This document shows positions 16,169-25,416 of a stretch of DNA of 64,000 nucleotides, in pieces (within the stretch, counting starts at the first letter, position 1; each line of letters starts with the position of its first letter). The notes beneath the pieces are model-generated. The model saw only the letters and a list, made by a program, of their open reading frames with translations, had not been told where the DNA came from and ran no database searches. A program made the translations under genes and the position numbers. Source of the stretch: VRUE01 sp963840565 (GTDB lineage Bacteria > Actinomycetota > Thermoleophilia > Solirubrobacterales > 70-9); contig CAWIZH010000002.1 in assembly GCA_963840565.1 (NCBI GenBank), positions 248,001 through 312,000 on the forward strand. Direction: 5' to 3'.

Positions 16169-16609
16169 ATGACCGGAAGCGCCGATTTCACCGCTGAGGA
16201 GTGGGACGTGGTCCGGGAGGGACCGACAAGCGCCGGGATGATCGTCTCGACCGCGCAGCGGGGCGGCACCTTCCGCGAGATCGTCGCGATGGCCAAGGCC
16301 TATGCGGAGGCCCGCAAGGAGCACGGAGACTCCGCGCTGCTCGACGAGCTGGTCTCGAGCAAGCCCGAGATGGACCACACCAAGGCGCACTCGCCCGAGG
16401 AGCTGAAGCAACACGGCCTGGAGCGGATCCGCGAAGCGATCGCGCTGCTCGAGCAGAAGGCGACAGTGCAGGAGCTCGGCGACTACCGCCTCTTCGTCAT
16501 CTCGCTGGCGAATCGCGTGGCGGGCGCCAAGAAGGAGGGCGACGAGGCGATCAGCGAGGCGGAGAGCGCCGCGATCGCCGAGATCACGCAGGCCCTCGGA
16601 TCGAGCTGA
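16169..16609 (+). CDS. hypothetical protein
   Basis: A 146-residue product, from ATG 16169 (an in-frame TTG lies two codons earlier) after GAGAGGAG. It is helical and charged with features TAEEWDVVREGPTSAGMIV near the start and DYRLFVISLANRVAGAKKEG near the end. The composition and a good ribosome binding site make it a real gene. I do not recognise the family with certainty. Confidence 0.65.
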   Translation: MTGSADFTAEEWDVVREGPTSAGMIVSTAQRGGTFREIVAMAKAYAEARKEHGDSALLDELVSSKPEMDHTKAHSPEELKQHGLERIREAIALLEQKATVQELGDYRLFVISLANRVAGAKKEGDEAISEAESAAIAEITQALGSS

Positions 16610-16629
16610 CCGGGCTCTAAGATTCAGTC

Positions 16630-16899
16630 ATGTGCAGAAACATCAAAACCCTTTACAACTTTGATCCACCCGCGAATGAGGACGAGGTTCGGTCAGCCGC
16701 GTTGCAGTACGTCCGCAAGATCAGCGGCTTCACCAAACCCTCGCAGGCAAATACCGAGGCGTTCGAGCGGGCAGTTGACGCCGTTGCTGAGATCTCAGGC
16801 CAGTTGCTCGACGAACTCGTCACCGCGGCGCCGGCCAAGGACCGAGAGGTCGAGGCGGCAAAGGCCAAGGCCCGGTCCGAACAGCGCTTTGCCGCTTAG
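16630..16899 (+). CDS. DUF2277 family protein
   Basis: The 89-residue protein starts MCRNIKTLYNFDPPA, the hallmark of DUF2277, and continues with the conserved EVRSAALQYVRKISGF and later helices. The family is small, cytosolic and uncharacterised. Length is complete. It lies 20 bases after the preceding hypothetical gene on the same strand. Confidence 0.85.
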   Translation: MCRNIKTLYNFDPPANEDEVRSAALQYVRKISGFTKPSQANTEAFERAVDAVAEISGQLLDELVTAAPAKDREVEAAKAKARSEQRFAA

Positions 16900-16919
16900 T
16901 TGGATCAGCGGCTTTTCTC

Positions 16920-16938
16920 TGTAGACTGTCTGTCTACA
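16920..16938. promoter_or_regulatory. perfect inverted repeat, likely toxin-antitoxin operator
   Basis: TGTAGAC (16920-16926) and GTCTACA (16932-16938) form a perfect 7-bp dyad around a 5-base centre. The right arm runs into the antitoxin ATG (16938). Antitoxins of this type usually bind such dyads to repress their own operon, so this is the likely autoregulatory site. The position over the start codon would also block translation initiation or imply a leaderless transcript. Confidence 0.6.
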
Positions 16939-17195
16939 TGGCCGCAGCTGACACGACAACGATTCGAGTACCGACCCAGACGAGGGATCGGCTGCGGATC
17001 TTGGCCGCTCGCCGGGGAGAGTCCGCTAGCGATGTTGTCGCCAAGCTCGTCAATGCCGCTGACGAGGAGGCAATGCTGGCCGAGGTTGCGGCGGGATTCG
17101 AGAGGATGGCCGCCGACCCGCAGGTCCTCGCTGTCTACCGCGCGGAGAGCGCGGAGATCGAAAACGCCTTCGACGCCCCCACGCCTGAGTGGTAG
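16938..17195 (+). CDS. antitoxin of a MazEF/PemIK-like pair
   Basis: The 85-residue product begins TTTIRVPTQTRDRLRILAARRGES, a ribbon-helix-helix-like DNA-binding N-terminus (strand then two helices), followed by an acidic C-terminal half that would wrap the toxin. It overlaps the toxin gene start by 7 bases. The DNA-binding part probably recognises the dyad directly upstream. Antitoxin class is inferred from layout and partner. Confidence 0.8.
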   Translation: MAAADTTTIRVPTQTRDRLRILAARRGESASDVVAKLVNAADEEAMLAEVAAGFERMAADPQVLAVYRAESAEIENAFDAPTPEW

Positions 17196-17533
17196 ACGCT
17201 CGCCCGCAACAGGGCGAGGTCTACTGGACCGACCCCGATCCGACGCGCGGAACCGAGCAGGCGAAGTCACGACCGTTCGTGATCGTTTCGGTGGACCAAC
17301 TGAACCAAGCGAGCCTTGGTCTTTCGCTCGCCGTGCCGCTGACGCGCACCGATTTCGGCAGTGCACTTCATCTACCAATCTCCTCCTCGGAGGGCGGCTT
17401 GAAAGAGAACGGTTTCGCCATGCCCGAGCAACTGCGGGCGATCTCTCACGAGCGATTGGTCCGGCGCCTGGGCACGGTCCGTCCGAAAACGCTCGACGAG
17501 CTACTAAAGAGGTGTCGTGTGCTCCTGCGGTGA
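17189..17533 (+). CDS. MazF/PemK family mRNA interferase toxin
   Basis: MazF toxins cut RNA in a sequence-specific way and arrest growth until neutralised. The 114-residue protein has the family start QQGEVYWTDPDPTRGTEQAKSRP, then FVIVSVDQLN, LAVPLTRT, and a late KENGFAMPEQLRAISHERL with the usual conserved region. It starts at GTG 17189 inside the end of the antitoxin gene. Length is normal, and no disruption is seen. Confidence 0.9.
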   Translation: MVDARPQQGEVYWTDPDPTRGTEQAKSRPFVIVSVDQLNQASLGLSLAVPLTRTDFGSALHLPISSSEGGLKENGFAMPEQLRAISHERLVRRLGTVRPKTLDELLKRCRVLLR

Positions 17534-17560
17534 ACCCGGCAGGAGGCTAGGGTGACCGCC

Positions 17561-18664
17561 ATGGCAGGACGAATCATCGTTTTCGGAGCGACGGGCTACA
17601 CGGGCCAACTGGTTTCCGAGCAGCTGGTGAAGCGCGGGCAGCGGCCGCTGCTGGTAGCCCGCGATCGCGGGCGGGTCGAGGCGTTGGCCGCTGAGCTCGG
17701 TGGCCTCGAGTCGGCGGTCGCCGACGTCTCCCGGCCGTCCAGCCTCACCGCGCTGGTCGAGGCCGGCGACGTGCTGGTGAGCACGGTCGGCCCCTTTGTC
17801 CGCTGGGGTGGGGCGGCCCTTGACGCCGCGATCGGCGCCGGTGCTCACTACATCGACTCGACCGGCGAGCCCGCCTTCATCCGCCGGGTCTTCGAGCGGG
17901 AGGACGCGCGGGCCAAGGTTGCCGGCAGCGGCCTGCTGACCGCCTTCGGCTACGACTGGGTGCCGGGCAACCTGGCGGGGGCGCTTGCCCTGCGCGATGC
18001 GGGCGATGCCGCCACGGCGGTGCGGATCGGATACTTCCAACGCGGCGAGGTGGGGCCGGGCGGGATGAGCGGCGGCACCAAGGCTTCCGCCGCCGGCGCT
18101 TTTCTGGAGCCCGGATTCCGCTGGCACGGCGGCAGGCTCGTGACCGAGCGCGGCGCCGCCCGGGTCCACGGCTTCGAGCTTTCAGGCCGCTCGCTACCCG
18201 CGATCTCGGCGGGTGGCAGCGAGGCTTTCGCGCTGCCCAGGATTCATCCCGCCCTGCGGGAGGTGGACGTCTACCTCGGTGGGTTCGGGGGCGCCTCGCG
18301 GGCGATATCGATCGCCTCGCTCGGAGTTGCCGGTGCCACCCGCGTCCCCGGCGTCAAGCCCGCCTTGCGGCGAGCCTTTGCTCGCATGATCAAGGGCTCG
18401 ACCGGCGGCCCGAGCGCCGACGAGCGAGAGCGCTCCGGCTCGGAGGTCATCGCCGAGGCGATCGACTCGACCGGTCGGGTCCTCGCAGAGGCTCGCCTCA
18501 AAGGTGTCGAGGCCTACACCTTCACCGGCGCGATCATCGCCTGGGCAGCGCAGCGCGCCGCCGCCGGCGGACTCCAGGGCAGCGGCGCGCTTGGGCCGGT
18601 GGACGGCTTTGGTCTCGACACTCTCGATCAGGGCGTTGCCGGGGCCGGCATTCGCCGGACCTAG
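17561..18664 (+). CDS. saccharopine-dehydrogenase-like / trans-acting enoyl reductase family oxidoreductase
   Basis: A ~367-residue protein with an N-terminal Rossmann fold (IIVFGATGYTGQLVSEQL, GxTGxTG), LLVARDRGRVEALAAELG, then STVGPFVRWG and HYIDSTGE. This is the plan of the saccharopine dehydrogenase-like family, which includes trans-acting enoyl reductases of lipid synthesis. The C-terminal half has TYTFTGAI-like segments. Substrate unknown. It is followed by an alpha/beta hydrolase in the same direction after 11 bases, so they likely form one operon. Confidence 0.8.
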   Translation: MAGRIIVFGATGYTGQLVSEQLVKRGQRPLLVARDRGRVEALAAELGGLESAVADVSRPSSLTALVEAGDVLVSTVGPFVRWGGAALDAAIGAGAHYIDSTGEPAFIRRVFEREDARAKVAGSGLLTAFGYDWVPGNLAGALALRDAGDAATAVRIGYFQRGEVGPGGMSGGTKASAAGAFLEPGFRWHGGRLVTERGAARVHGFELSGRSLPAISAGGSEAFALPRIHPALREVDVYLGGFGGASRAISIASLGVAGATRVPGVKPALRRAFARMIKGSTGGPSADERERSGSEVIAEAIDSTGRVLAEARLKGVEAYTFTGAIIAWAAQRAAAGGLQGSGALGPVDGFGLDTLDQGVAGAGIRRT

Positions 18665-18675
18665 ACTTGGCGACG

Positions 18676-19485
18676 ATGGGCGACTTCCTCTACGAGGGCC
18701 ACCGGATCGAGTACGACACCTACGGCGAGGGAGATCGCGTCCTCGTGCTCATCCATGGGCTGCTGATGAACCGGCGCATGTTCGAGCACCTGGGGCCGGC
18801 GCTGGCGCGCGAAGGCAACCGGGTGATCTGCGTCGACCTGCTCGGGCACGGGCGCTCCGACCGCCCCGAGGACCTGCGGCTCTACTCGATGCCGCTTTTT
18901 GCCCGTCAGGTAGCGGCTCTGCTCGATCACCTGGAGCTGGGGTCCGCGGTCGTCGGCGGCACCTCACTGGGGGCCAACGTTTCTCTGGAGATGGCCGTGC
19001 GGCACCCCGACCGTGTTCAGGGGCTCTTCGTTGAGATGCCGGTGCTCGACAACGCCCTGCCGGCGATGGCCGGCGCCTTTACGCCCGTCCTGCTCGGCCT
19101 GCGGATCGGCCGGCCGGTCTTCGAGCTTGCCTCGCGCCTCACCTCGCTGGTTCCCCGCACCAACTACCTGGTCGACATCGGCCTCGACTGGGTGCGCCAG
19201 CGCCCCGGTCCCTCGGGTGCGGTGCTGGAGGGCCTGCTGCTGGGGGAGACCGCGCCGCACCGCGAGCTGCGCCGGCAGATCGAGCAGCCGGCGCTGATCG
19301 TCGGCCACAGCCGCGACCCGGTCCACCCGTTCAGCGACTCCGGGATGCTCGCCGAGGAGCTGCCCAACGCGCGCCTGGTCGTGGCAAATTCGATCTTCGA
19401 GTGGCGACTGACGCCGAAGCGGCTCGACGCCGAGCTGGCGGCGTTCCTCGAGCAGACCGCGGTTCTCGATCGCGTCTCTGCCTGA
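18676..19485 (+). CDS. alpha/beta hydrolase
   Basis: The ~269-residue protein has the alpha/beta hydrolase pattern: VLVLIHGLLMNRRMF (oxyanion loop HG), VICVDLLGHGRSDRP, the nucleophile elbow GGTSLGANVS, and a late strand ALIVGHSRDPVHPFSD supplying the acid. The usual final catalytic histidine is not obvious: the place normally occupied by it reads ANSIFEWRLTP. Start ATG 18676 is preferred over TTG 18667. Substrate unknown. Confidence 0.8.
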   Translation: MGDFLYEGHRIEYDTYGEGDRVLVLIHGLLMNRRMFEHLGPALAREGNRVICVDLLGHGRSDRPEDLRLYSMPLFARQVAALLDHLELGSAVVGGTSLGANVSLEMAVRHPDRVQGLFVEMPVLDNALPAMAGAFTPVLLGLRIGRPVFELASRLTSLVPRTNYLVDIGLDWVRQRPGPSGAVLEGLLLGETAPHRELRRQIEQPALIVGHSRDPVHPFSDSGMLAEELPNARLVVANSIFEWRLTPKRLDAELAAFLEQTAVLDRVSA

Positions 19486-19648
19486 GTCGGGCCCGGGTTA
19501 GCGCAGTAGCGCCTGGGATCTGGGATCTTCCGACGTTCGTCCTTTGGTACGCGTGGAGTTGCTACGATGCGCGGGAATTCTGGAGCGATCATGAGATTGC
19601 GGACTCTCGGGAGGAGTCCAGGGCCTTGACGACGGGTCCGCCCATAGC

Positions 19649-19721
19649 GCACCAGTGCCTTAATCGGTCAAAGGGCCGGCCTTAAAAGCCGGAGATCCGG
19701 GTTCGAGCCCCGGCTGGTGCA
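19649..19721 (+). tRNA. atypical tRNA, anticodon UAA, short variable loop
   Basis: A full 73-nt cloverleaf can be drawn: acceptor GCACCAG/CTGGTGC perfect, D arm CCTT/AAGG with GG in the loop, anticodon stem CCGGC/GCCGG with loop CTTAAAA, 4-nt variable loop AGAT, T arm CCGGG/CCCGG with loop TTCGAGC, discriminator A. No CCA is encoded. The anticodon at 19683-19685 is TAA, which would read UUA (Leu). Bacterial tRNA-Leu normally has a long variable arm, so this molecule is unusual. C10 instead of G10 in the D stem is also atypical. Confidence 0.75.
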
Positions 19722-19727
19722 TTGCCA

Positions 19728-21420
19728 ATGGAATCGACACCGGCTATGGCGAACAATCTCTTTGACCACCTCGACGAGGTGGCGACTGGCGACGGCGAGC
19801 GGCCGCTGTGGGCGGCGCGGGCGCCCGTACCAGCCGCAGGATCGCTTCGACCTGATGCTGGTGCCCTGCGTCAAGGGCTGGCAGGACGACGCCGCCGCGC
19901 TGGCCGCGCTGGAGCGGATCGAAGCCGATCCCTGGGTCGAGGAGGTCGACCGCAGCGGCAAGCAGGTCTGGGCGCGGCTCTCCAGCCGAGTGGGTCGAGG
20001 GCACCGGCGCCGCGCTCGCCGCCGGCGAGGCCGCCGATCACAGCCGACCTCGCCGCGGGTGGCACCTACGCGCTCAACTTCTGGGACGCCAACTCGACCA
20101 AGGCGCTGCACATCGGCCACCTGCGCAACCTGGCGCTCGGCAATGCGCTCGGCGCGGCGCTGACCGAGGCCGGCGGCAAGGTCGAGCGGCGCAGCATCAT
20201 CTGCGACGTCGGCCGCAGCATGGGCGAGGCGATGGCCGGGCGTGGTCAAGAGCGGCCGCCACACCCAGTCCTCGCTCGACAGCGGCGAGAAGAGCGACCA
20301 CTTCGTCGGCGACTGTTACGCCGAGTACGTCAAGTCCGGGCCCGTCGCTGACCGGGCGCGACGACAACCCGGCCAGCTCGCTGACCCGCGAGGTCGACGT
20401 CCACAACGACAGCGCCGACGAGCTGCTGCAGCGGGTGCTCGACGGCGACCAGGCCGCGATCGAGCTCTGGTCGAAGACGCGCGCCTGGGTGATCTCGGGC
20501 CAGCGCAAGACGCTCGCCCGGCTCGGCATCTCCTTCGACCGCGTCTTCTTCGAGTCCGACTTCCTGCCCGAGGTCGCCGAGCTCTCCAATCTCGGGCTCG
20601 GAGCACGGGATGCTGCAGCGCCGTCCCGACGGCGCGGTGATCTACCTCACCGACCGCGAGGAGCTGGAGGAAATGCCGCTGCTGCGCGCCGACGGCCTGC
20701 CGACCCAGCACATGCGGGCGCTCGCCTACTGGATGGCGGCGCCGGGCCTGGAGGGCACCACCTCGATCCAGGTCTGCGGCCTCGAGTGGGTCGCCCACGT
20801 CACCTGCCGGCGCCAGCTGATGGACGAGATGATGTCCAAGGGGGCCGGCGCCGACATCAACCATCCCGCCCACGACATCTTCCACGGGATGGTCTCCAAA
20901 CAGAGCGAGTCGGTCTCCTCGAGCAAGAAGAACGCGCTCCTGATCGACGAGCTGGCGGAATGGATCGACACCGCGATGGACGAGGGGGAAGCGCGGGCCG
21001 GGGTGCGTCAGCCGCCACCCGGCCGCCGAAGCGATCGTGCCCCAGGTGGCGCTCGGCTACTTCCTCATGCACACCAACACCAAACCGCTCGACTTCGAAC
21101 CGGAGAAGCTGCTGCGCGAGGAGCAGAGCCTCGGCTGGGACCTGGCCCGGGCCCGCGCCCACAACGGCATCGGCTCCGGCGCGGCCGCCGCCGAGCCGGC
21201 CGAGGACCCCGACTACCGCTTCGCCGTCGTCCAGTCGGAGATGTACCGGCGCCACCTGATGCAGGCGGTCGAGCGGCTCGACGTCAGCCCGCTGGCCCGC
21301 TACGTCGCCCACCTCTCGCGCTGGTACCTCGAGGTCGACCGCGAGCCGCACGTGCAGGAGGCGACGCAGGCGGCGCTCGCCCAGGGCGCCCGCGGCCTCG
21401 GGCTGGAGGCGGTCCGATGA
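19728..21420 (+). pseudogene. divergent arginyl-tRNA-synthetase-like protein, frame-disrupted
   Basis: Joining three frames restores a ~555-residue class I synthetase of the ArgRS type. It has NSTKALHIGHLRNLALGNAL (HIGH motif), a catalytic core with DREELEEMPLLRADG and ADINHPAHDIFHG, a KMSKS-like loop MVSKQSESVSSSKKN, and a C-terminal anticodon-binding domain (GYFLMHTNTK, VVQSEMYRRHLMQAVERLD). The motifs differ enough from ordinary ArgRS that I think it is a specialised paralogue. Seven single-base insertions (near 19,821; 19,981; 20,041; 20,241; 20,341; 20,601; 21,001) break it as written. It directly follows the odd tRNA and overlaps pabAB by 4 bases. Confidence 0.65.
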
Positions 21421-23578
21421 GGACGCTGCTGATCGACAACCACGACTCCTACACCTACAACGTCTTTCACCTGCTCGCCGGGGTCTCCGGGGAGGAGCCG
21501 ATCGTCGTCGACAACGACGCGGTGTCCTGGCGGGCGCTGGAGCGCTGGGACTTCGACGCGATCGTGCTCTCGCCCGGTCCGGGGACGCCGGGCCGCTGGC
21601 ACGACTTCTGCGTCTGCGACGACATCCTCCGCTACAGCGAGATCCCGGTGCTGGGCATCTGCCTCGGCCACCAGGGCCTGGGCAAAATGCTCGACGGCGA
21701 CGTGCGCAGCGCCCCCGAGGCGATGCACGGCCGCCTCAGCCAGATCTTCCACGAAGGCGACGGCCTCTTCGAGGGCATCCCCCAGGGGTTTCCCGTCGTC
21801 CGCTACCACTCGCTGGCGATCACCGGCATGGGCCCGGAAGGCAACGTCTGCGCCTGGGCCAACGACGGCGTCGTGATGGGGATCGAACACCGCAACCGGC
21901 CGCTCTGGGGCGTCCAGTTCCACCCCGAGTCGATCGCCACCGAGCACGGCGCCAAGCTGGTCGAGAACTTCTACAAGCTGGCCCGCCAGCGCAAAGAGCC
22001 GCCGGTGCGGGCGACGAAGCGGCCCCAACAGCGCCCCGCGGCGCAATCAGGCGGTCAAGGCCGACGCCGCCAAGGCCGAGCTGCAGATGCGCACGATCCC
22101 CGGCGAGGCCCCGACCGAGGCGCTCTTCGAACGGCTCTTCGCCGCCGAGGAGCACGCCTTCTGGCTCGACAGCGCCGACGCGCCGACGCGGCTGGCGCAG
22201 AGCTCCTACCTCGGCACCAGCGCCGGGCCCGACCGCTGCGTGCTCGAGTACGACGTCGAGGCCGGCGCGGTCAGCGTCCACGGCAGCGAGGGCACCGACG
22301 ATCGAGCGCGGCTCGATCTTCGACGTGCTCGACCGCGAGGTGGCGAAGCGCTCGATCGAGCGCCCGGCCGAGCCCCGCGCCCGACCTGCTCGGCGGCTTC
22401 GTCGGCTACCTCGGCTACGAGTGCAAGGCCGACTGCGGCGCCTCCAACGAGCACAGCTCCGACGTGCCCGATGCGGTGCTGATGCTTGCCAACCGCCTGA
22501 TCGCGGTCGACCACGTGCGCCATCGCACCCACCTGCTCGCGATCCGCTGCGGCGAGGACGCCGGCGCGGAGCAACTGGCTCGACGAGGCCGAGGGGGTCG
22601 TGCGCGACCTCCTCGCCGAGCCGCCCGCGGCCGTCACCCTCGCCGAGCCCGCCTTCGGCGAGCCGAGCGAGGCGCACGTGCGCTTCCGGTGCGGCCGCGG
22701 GCGCGAGCAATACCTCGCCGACATCGCCCGCACGCCAGGCCGAACTCGCCGCCGGCGAGTCCTACGAGGTCTGCCTCACCGATCAGATCTCGACCGACGC
22801 CAGCCCCGACCCCTTCGACCTCTACCGCAACCTGCGCCGCAGCAATCCGGCGCCCTTCGCCTCCTACCTGAAGCTCGGCGAGGTCGCCGTGGTCAGCTCC
22901 TCGCCGGAGCGCTTCCTCTCGGTCGACCGCGAGCGCCGGGTCGAGGCGCGGCCGATCAAGGGGACGACCTCGCGCTCCGCCGACCCCGTCCGAGGACGCG
23001 GCGCTGAAGGCCGAGCTGACCAACGACGAAAAGACCTACGCCGAGCACCTGATGATCGTCGACCTGCTGCGCAACGACCTCGGCATCGTCTGCGAGGTCG
23101 GCAGCGTCGCCGTCCCCGAGCTGATGGTGGTCGAGGACTACGCCACCGTCCACCAGCTGATCTCCACCGTCGAGGGCACGCTGCCGGCCAACCGCAGCGC
23201 CGTCGAGTGCGCCCACGCCTGCTTCCCCGGCGGCTCGATGACCGGCGCGCCGAAGCTGCGCACGATGGAGATCATCGACGACATCGAGGCCGAGGCGCGC
23301 GGCGTCTACTCCGGCGCGATCGGCTACTTCGGGCTCGACGGCGTGATGGACCTCAGCATCGTCATCCGCACGATCGTGATGCGGCCGGGGCGGACCACGA
23401 TCGGCGCCGGCGGCGCGATCGTCATGCAGTCCGACCGCGAGTCGACGAGTTCGACGAGATCCTGCTCAAGGCGCGGGCGCCGATGGCGGCGATCGCCCGC
23501 ACGGTTACCGGCAGCGACGCGCAGGAGGCCTGGAGCGTCGAGCTGGAGCCGGCGCGGGCGGCGGCGGAGGCAGCGTGA
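21417..23578 (+). pseudogene. pabAB: fused aminodeoxychorismate synthase (PabA-PabB), frame-disrupted
   Basis: The N-terminal ~195 residues are a glutamine amidotransferase (LLIDNHDSYTYNVFHLL, the Cys motif GICLGHQGLG, VQFHPESIAT). They continue without a stop into a chorismate-binding PabB-type domain with GESYEVCLTDQI, PIKGTTSR, LMIVDLLRNDL and CFPGGSMTGAPK. The lysine in PIKGT marks aminodeoxychorismate synthase rather than anthranilate synthase (PIAGT). About six single-base insertions and one loss (near 23,441) interrupt the second half. Fused PabAB proteins serve folate or p-aminophenylalanine routes; the neighbouring mutase favours the latter. Confidence 0.8.
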
Positions 23579-24098
23579 CCGAAGCAGCGGCAAGCGAGGC
23601 CGGGGCGGCGCACCGCCTGCCGCATCCGCGCCTGCGCGTGCGGCAGGCATCGAGTGCTCGATGCGCCGGAAGTCGCGGTCGCGGTCTCGGAACTGCTGGT
23701 CGAGCTGAGCGGCGGCGGGTCCGCCGGCGAGCGGAGCTGGTGGAGGCGACGCGGGAGCTGGCCAGGGATCGGGGGACGGGTGCACTGCTGGTGGCGGAGG
23801 CAGGGGGCGAGGACGGCATCGTCGGGGTCCTCGCCGCCAGCTGGCAGCACGCGATCCACGTGCCCGGGCGCTACGGCACGATCCAGGACCTCTGGGTGCA
23901 CCCGGACTGGCGCAGCCGGGCGGTCGGCCGCGAGCTGCTCGGCGGCGTTCTTCGAGCTGGCCCGGGAGGAGGGCGCCAAGCGAGAGTCGAGGTCGGGCTG
24001 CCGCGCGAGGAGCTTCGAGAACCTCGAGCGCGACCGAGGCGTTCTACCTCGCCAACGGCTTCGCGCCGCTGGGCCCGCGGATGCGGAGGAAGCTGTGA
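23575..24098 (+). pseudogene. GNAT family N-acetyltransferase, frame-disrupted
   Basis: Reassembled from several frames, this ~170-residue protein has a GNAT core: LVEATRELARDRGTGALLVAE, YGTIQDLWVHPDWRSRAVG (the acetyl-CoA loop region, with RSRAVG), RELL, then VEVGLP and a final AFYLANGFAPLGPRMRRKL. Start GTG 23575 overlaps the pabAB stop by 4 bases, and its stop overlaps the next GTG. About six indels are needed. In this context it may acetylate or otherwise acylate a pathway amine; that is inference. Confidence 0.65.
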
Positions 24099-25062
24099 GC
24101 GCCGAGATGCTGCTGGTCGAGCAGCGCGTCGGCGACGGCAACGGCGACTCGGCCCACTGGATCCTCGAAGGCGGCCGCATCCTGCCCGGGGTCGACGACA
24201 ACCGGCGCATGGAGGAGCTGCGCCGCGGCATGCTGCGCCACGCGGGCGTGCGCGCCGTCCGGCGCCGACGCCGACAGCGAAGACGTCGAGCAGACCCTCA
24301 GCGTGCTGCACGAGCCCGACTACCTGGAAGCGCTGGGGGAGGTCTCGGCGGAGCCGGTGGTGATGCCGGAGCTGACGCCGCCTGGATTGCCGCCCGACAT
24401 ACCGGTTTGCGCCGGCCTGGTCGAGGCGGCGCGGGAGGGGGTGCGGACGGCGATCACCGCTGCGGAACGGCTCGCCGCCGGCGCCCCCTTCACCTACGCG
24501 CTCTGCCGCCCGCCAGGCCACCACGCCGGCCCGGCCTGGTTCGCCGGCTACTGCTACCTCAACACCGCTGCGGCGGCGGTGCAGACCCTGCGCGAGGCGG
24601 GGGTGCGGCCCGGTCGGGATCCTCGACATCGACCTGCACTACCCCAACGGCACCGCGGCGATCGTCGAGACGATGGCCGACGCCAGCCTGCACTCGCTGC
24701 ACGCCTCGCCGGTGACCAACGTCGCCGCCGGTACGGTCGATCCGAGCAGCGAGCGCGAGGTCGCGGTCGAGTTCACCGGCAGCCCCGACGCGGCGACCTA
24801 CCTCGACGCGGTCGCGGTCTCGATCGAGGCGCTGGCCCAGTCCTCCGCCGCCCTGGTCGTCTCGCTCGGCTACGACATCGTCGCCGGTGACCCGCACGGC
24901 TCCTGGGGGTTCGAGCCGCGGATCTTCACCGAGATCGGCCGCCTGCTCGCCGCCTCGGGCCGCCCCGTCTGCGTGATCCAAGAGGGCGGCTACGCCCTCG
25001 ACTCCCTGGCCGAGTGCAGCTTCGCCTTCGCCAGCGGCCTGCTCGAGGGACCGGCGCAATGA
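24095..25062 (+). pseudogene. histone-deacetylase-like amidohydrolase, frame-disrupted
   Basis: The restored ~320-residue protein is of the HDAC / acetylpolyamine amidohydrolase superfamily. It has RPPGHHAGPAWFAGYCYLN (active-site His pair), ILDIDLHYPNGT (Zn ligands Asp and His), and LGYDIVAGDPHGSWGF (third Zn ligand Asp), then IQEGGYALDSL. All catalytic residues are present, which argues for a functional enzyme in the living cell. Two insertions (near 24,250 and 24,601) break the frame. These enzymes remove acetyl groups from amines; it could act with the adjacent GNAT as a protect/deprotect pair. Confidence 0.75.
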
Positions 25063-25063
25063 G

Positions 25064-25112
25064 CTTCCGGTGCGCCTTTCGCCCGATATACGTGGATAAA
25101 GCGCACCGGAAG
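25064..25112. repeat. perfect 12-bp inverted repeat before the mutase gene
   Basis: CTTCCGGTGCGC (25064-25075) and GCGCACCGGAAG (25101-25112) are exact reverse complements with a 25-base AT-richer centre containing GATATACG. It fills the only real gap inside the gene set. The right arm overlaps the ribosome binding site of the mutase gene (GGAAGGGG). It could be an operator, or an RNA hairpin that hides the ribosome binding site. It has no T-tract, so a simple terminator is less likely. Confidence 0.6.
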
Positions 25113-25120
25113 GGGTCGTT

Positions 25121-25416
25121 GTGAGCGATAACGGGCTCGAGCCGTTTCGCCGGCGGTTGGACCCGATTGATGAGGAGATCGCGCGCCTGCTCGGCGAGCG
25201 CTTCGAGATCTGCCGCGAAGTCGCCCGCTACAAGAGCGAGCAGGGGATCCCGATGATGCAGCCCGAGCGCGTCGCCGAGGTGCGGGCGCGCTACCTCGCC
25301 CGCGGCGCCGACGTCAACCTGCCCGGCCGACTTCACGCGGCGATCTCTTCGAGCTGCTGATCGCGCGCCACCTGCAAGCTCGAGGACGAGCTGATGGAGG
25401 GCGAGCGAGGCGATGA
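25121..25416 (+). pseudogene. AroQ-type chorismate mutase-like protein, frame-disrupted
   Basis: The product starts at GTG 25121 and has the AroQ helix pattern: RRRLDPIDEEIARLLGERFE, ICREVARYKSEQGIPMMQ, PERVAEVRARYLARGADV, and after frame repair DLFELLI followed by CKLEDELMEGE, ~95 residues. It has the length and layout of stand-alone mutases such as the 4-amino-4-deoxychorismate mutase (PapB) of p-aminophenylalanine pathways. The fused PabAB nearby makes that substrate more likely than chorismate, but sequence alone cannot decide. Three or four indels lie between 25,321 and 25,401. Confidence 0.7.

Noticed and set aside
21417..23578. Fused anthranilate synthase (TrpE-TrpG) instead of aminodeoxychorismate synthase
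   Set aside because: The diagnostic lysine motif reads PIKGT, typical for PabB-type enzymes, where anthranilate synthases have PIAGT, and the amidotransferase is N-terminal as in PabA-PabB fusions.
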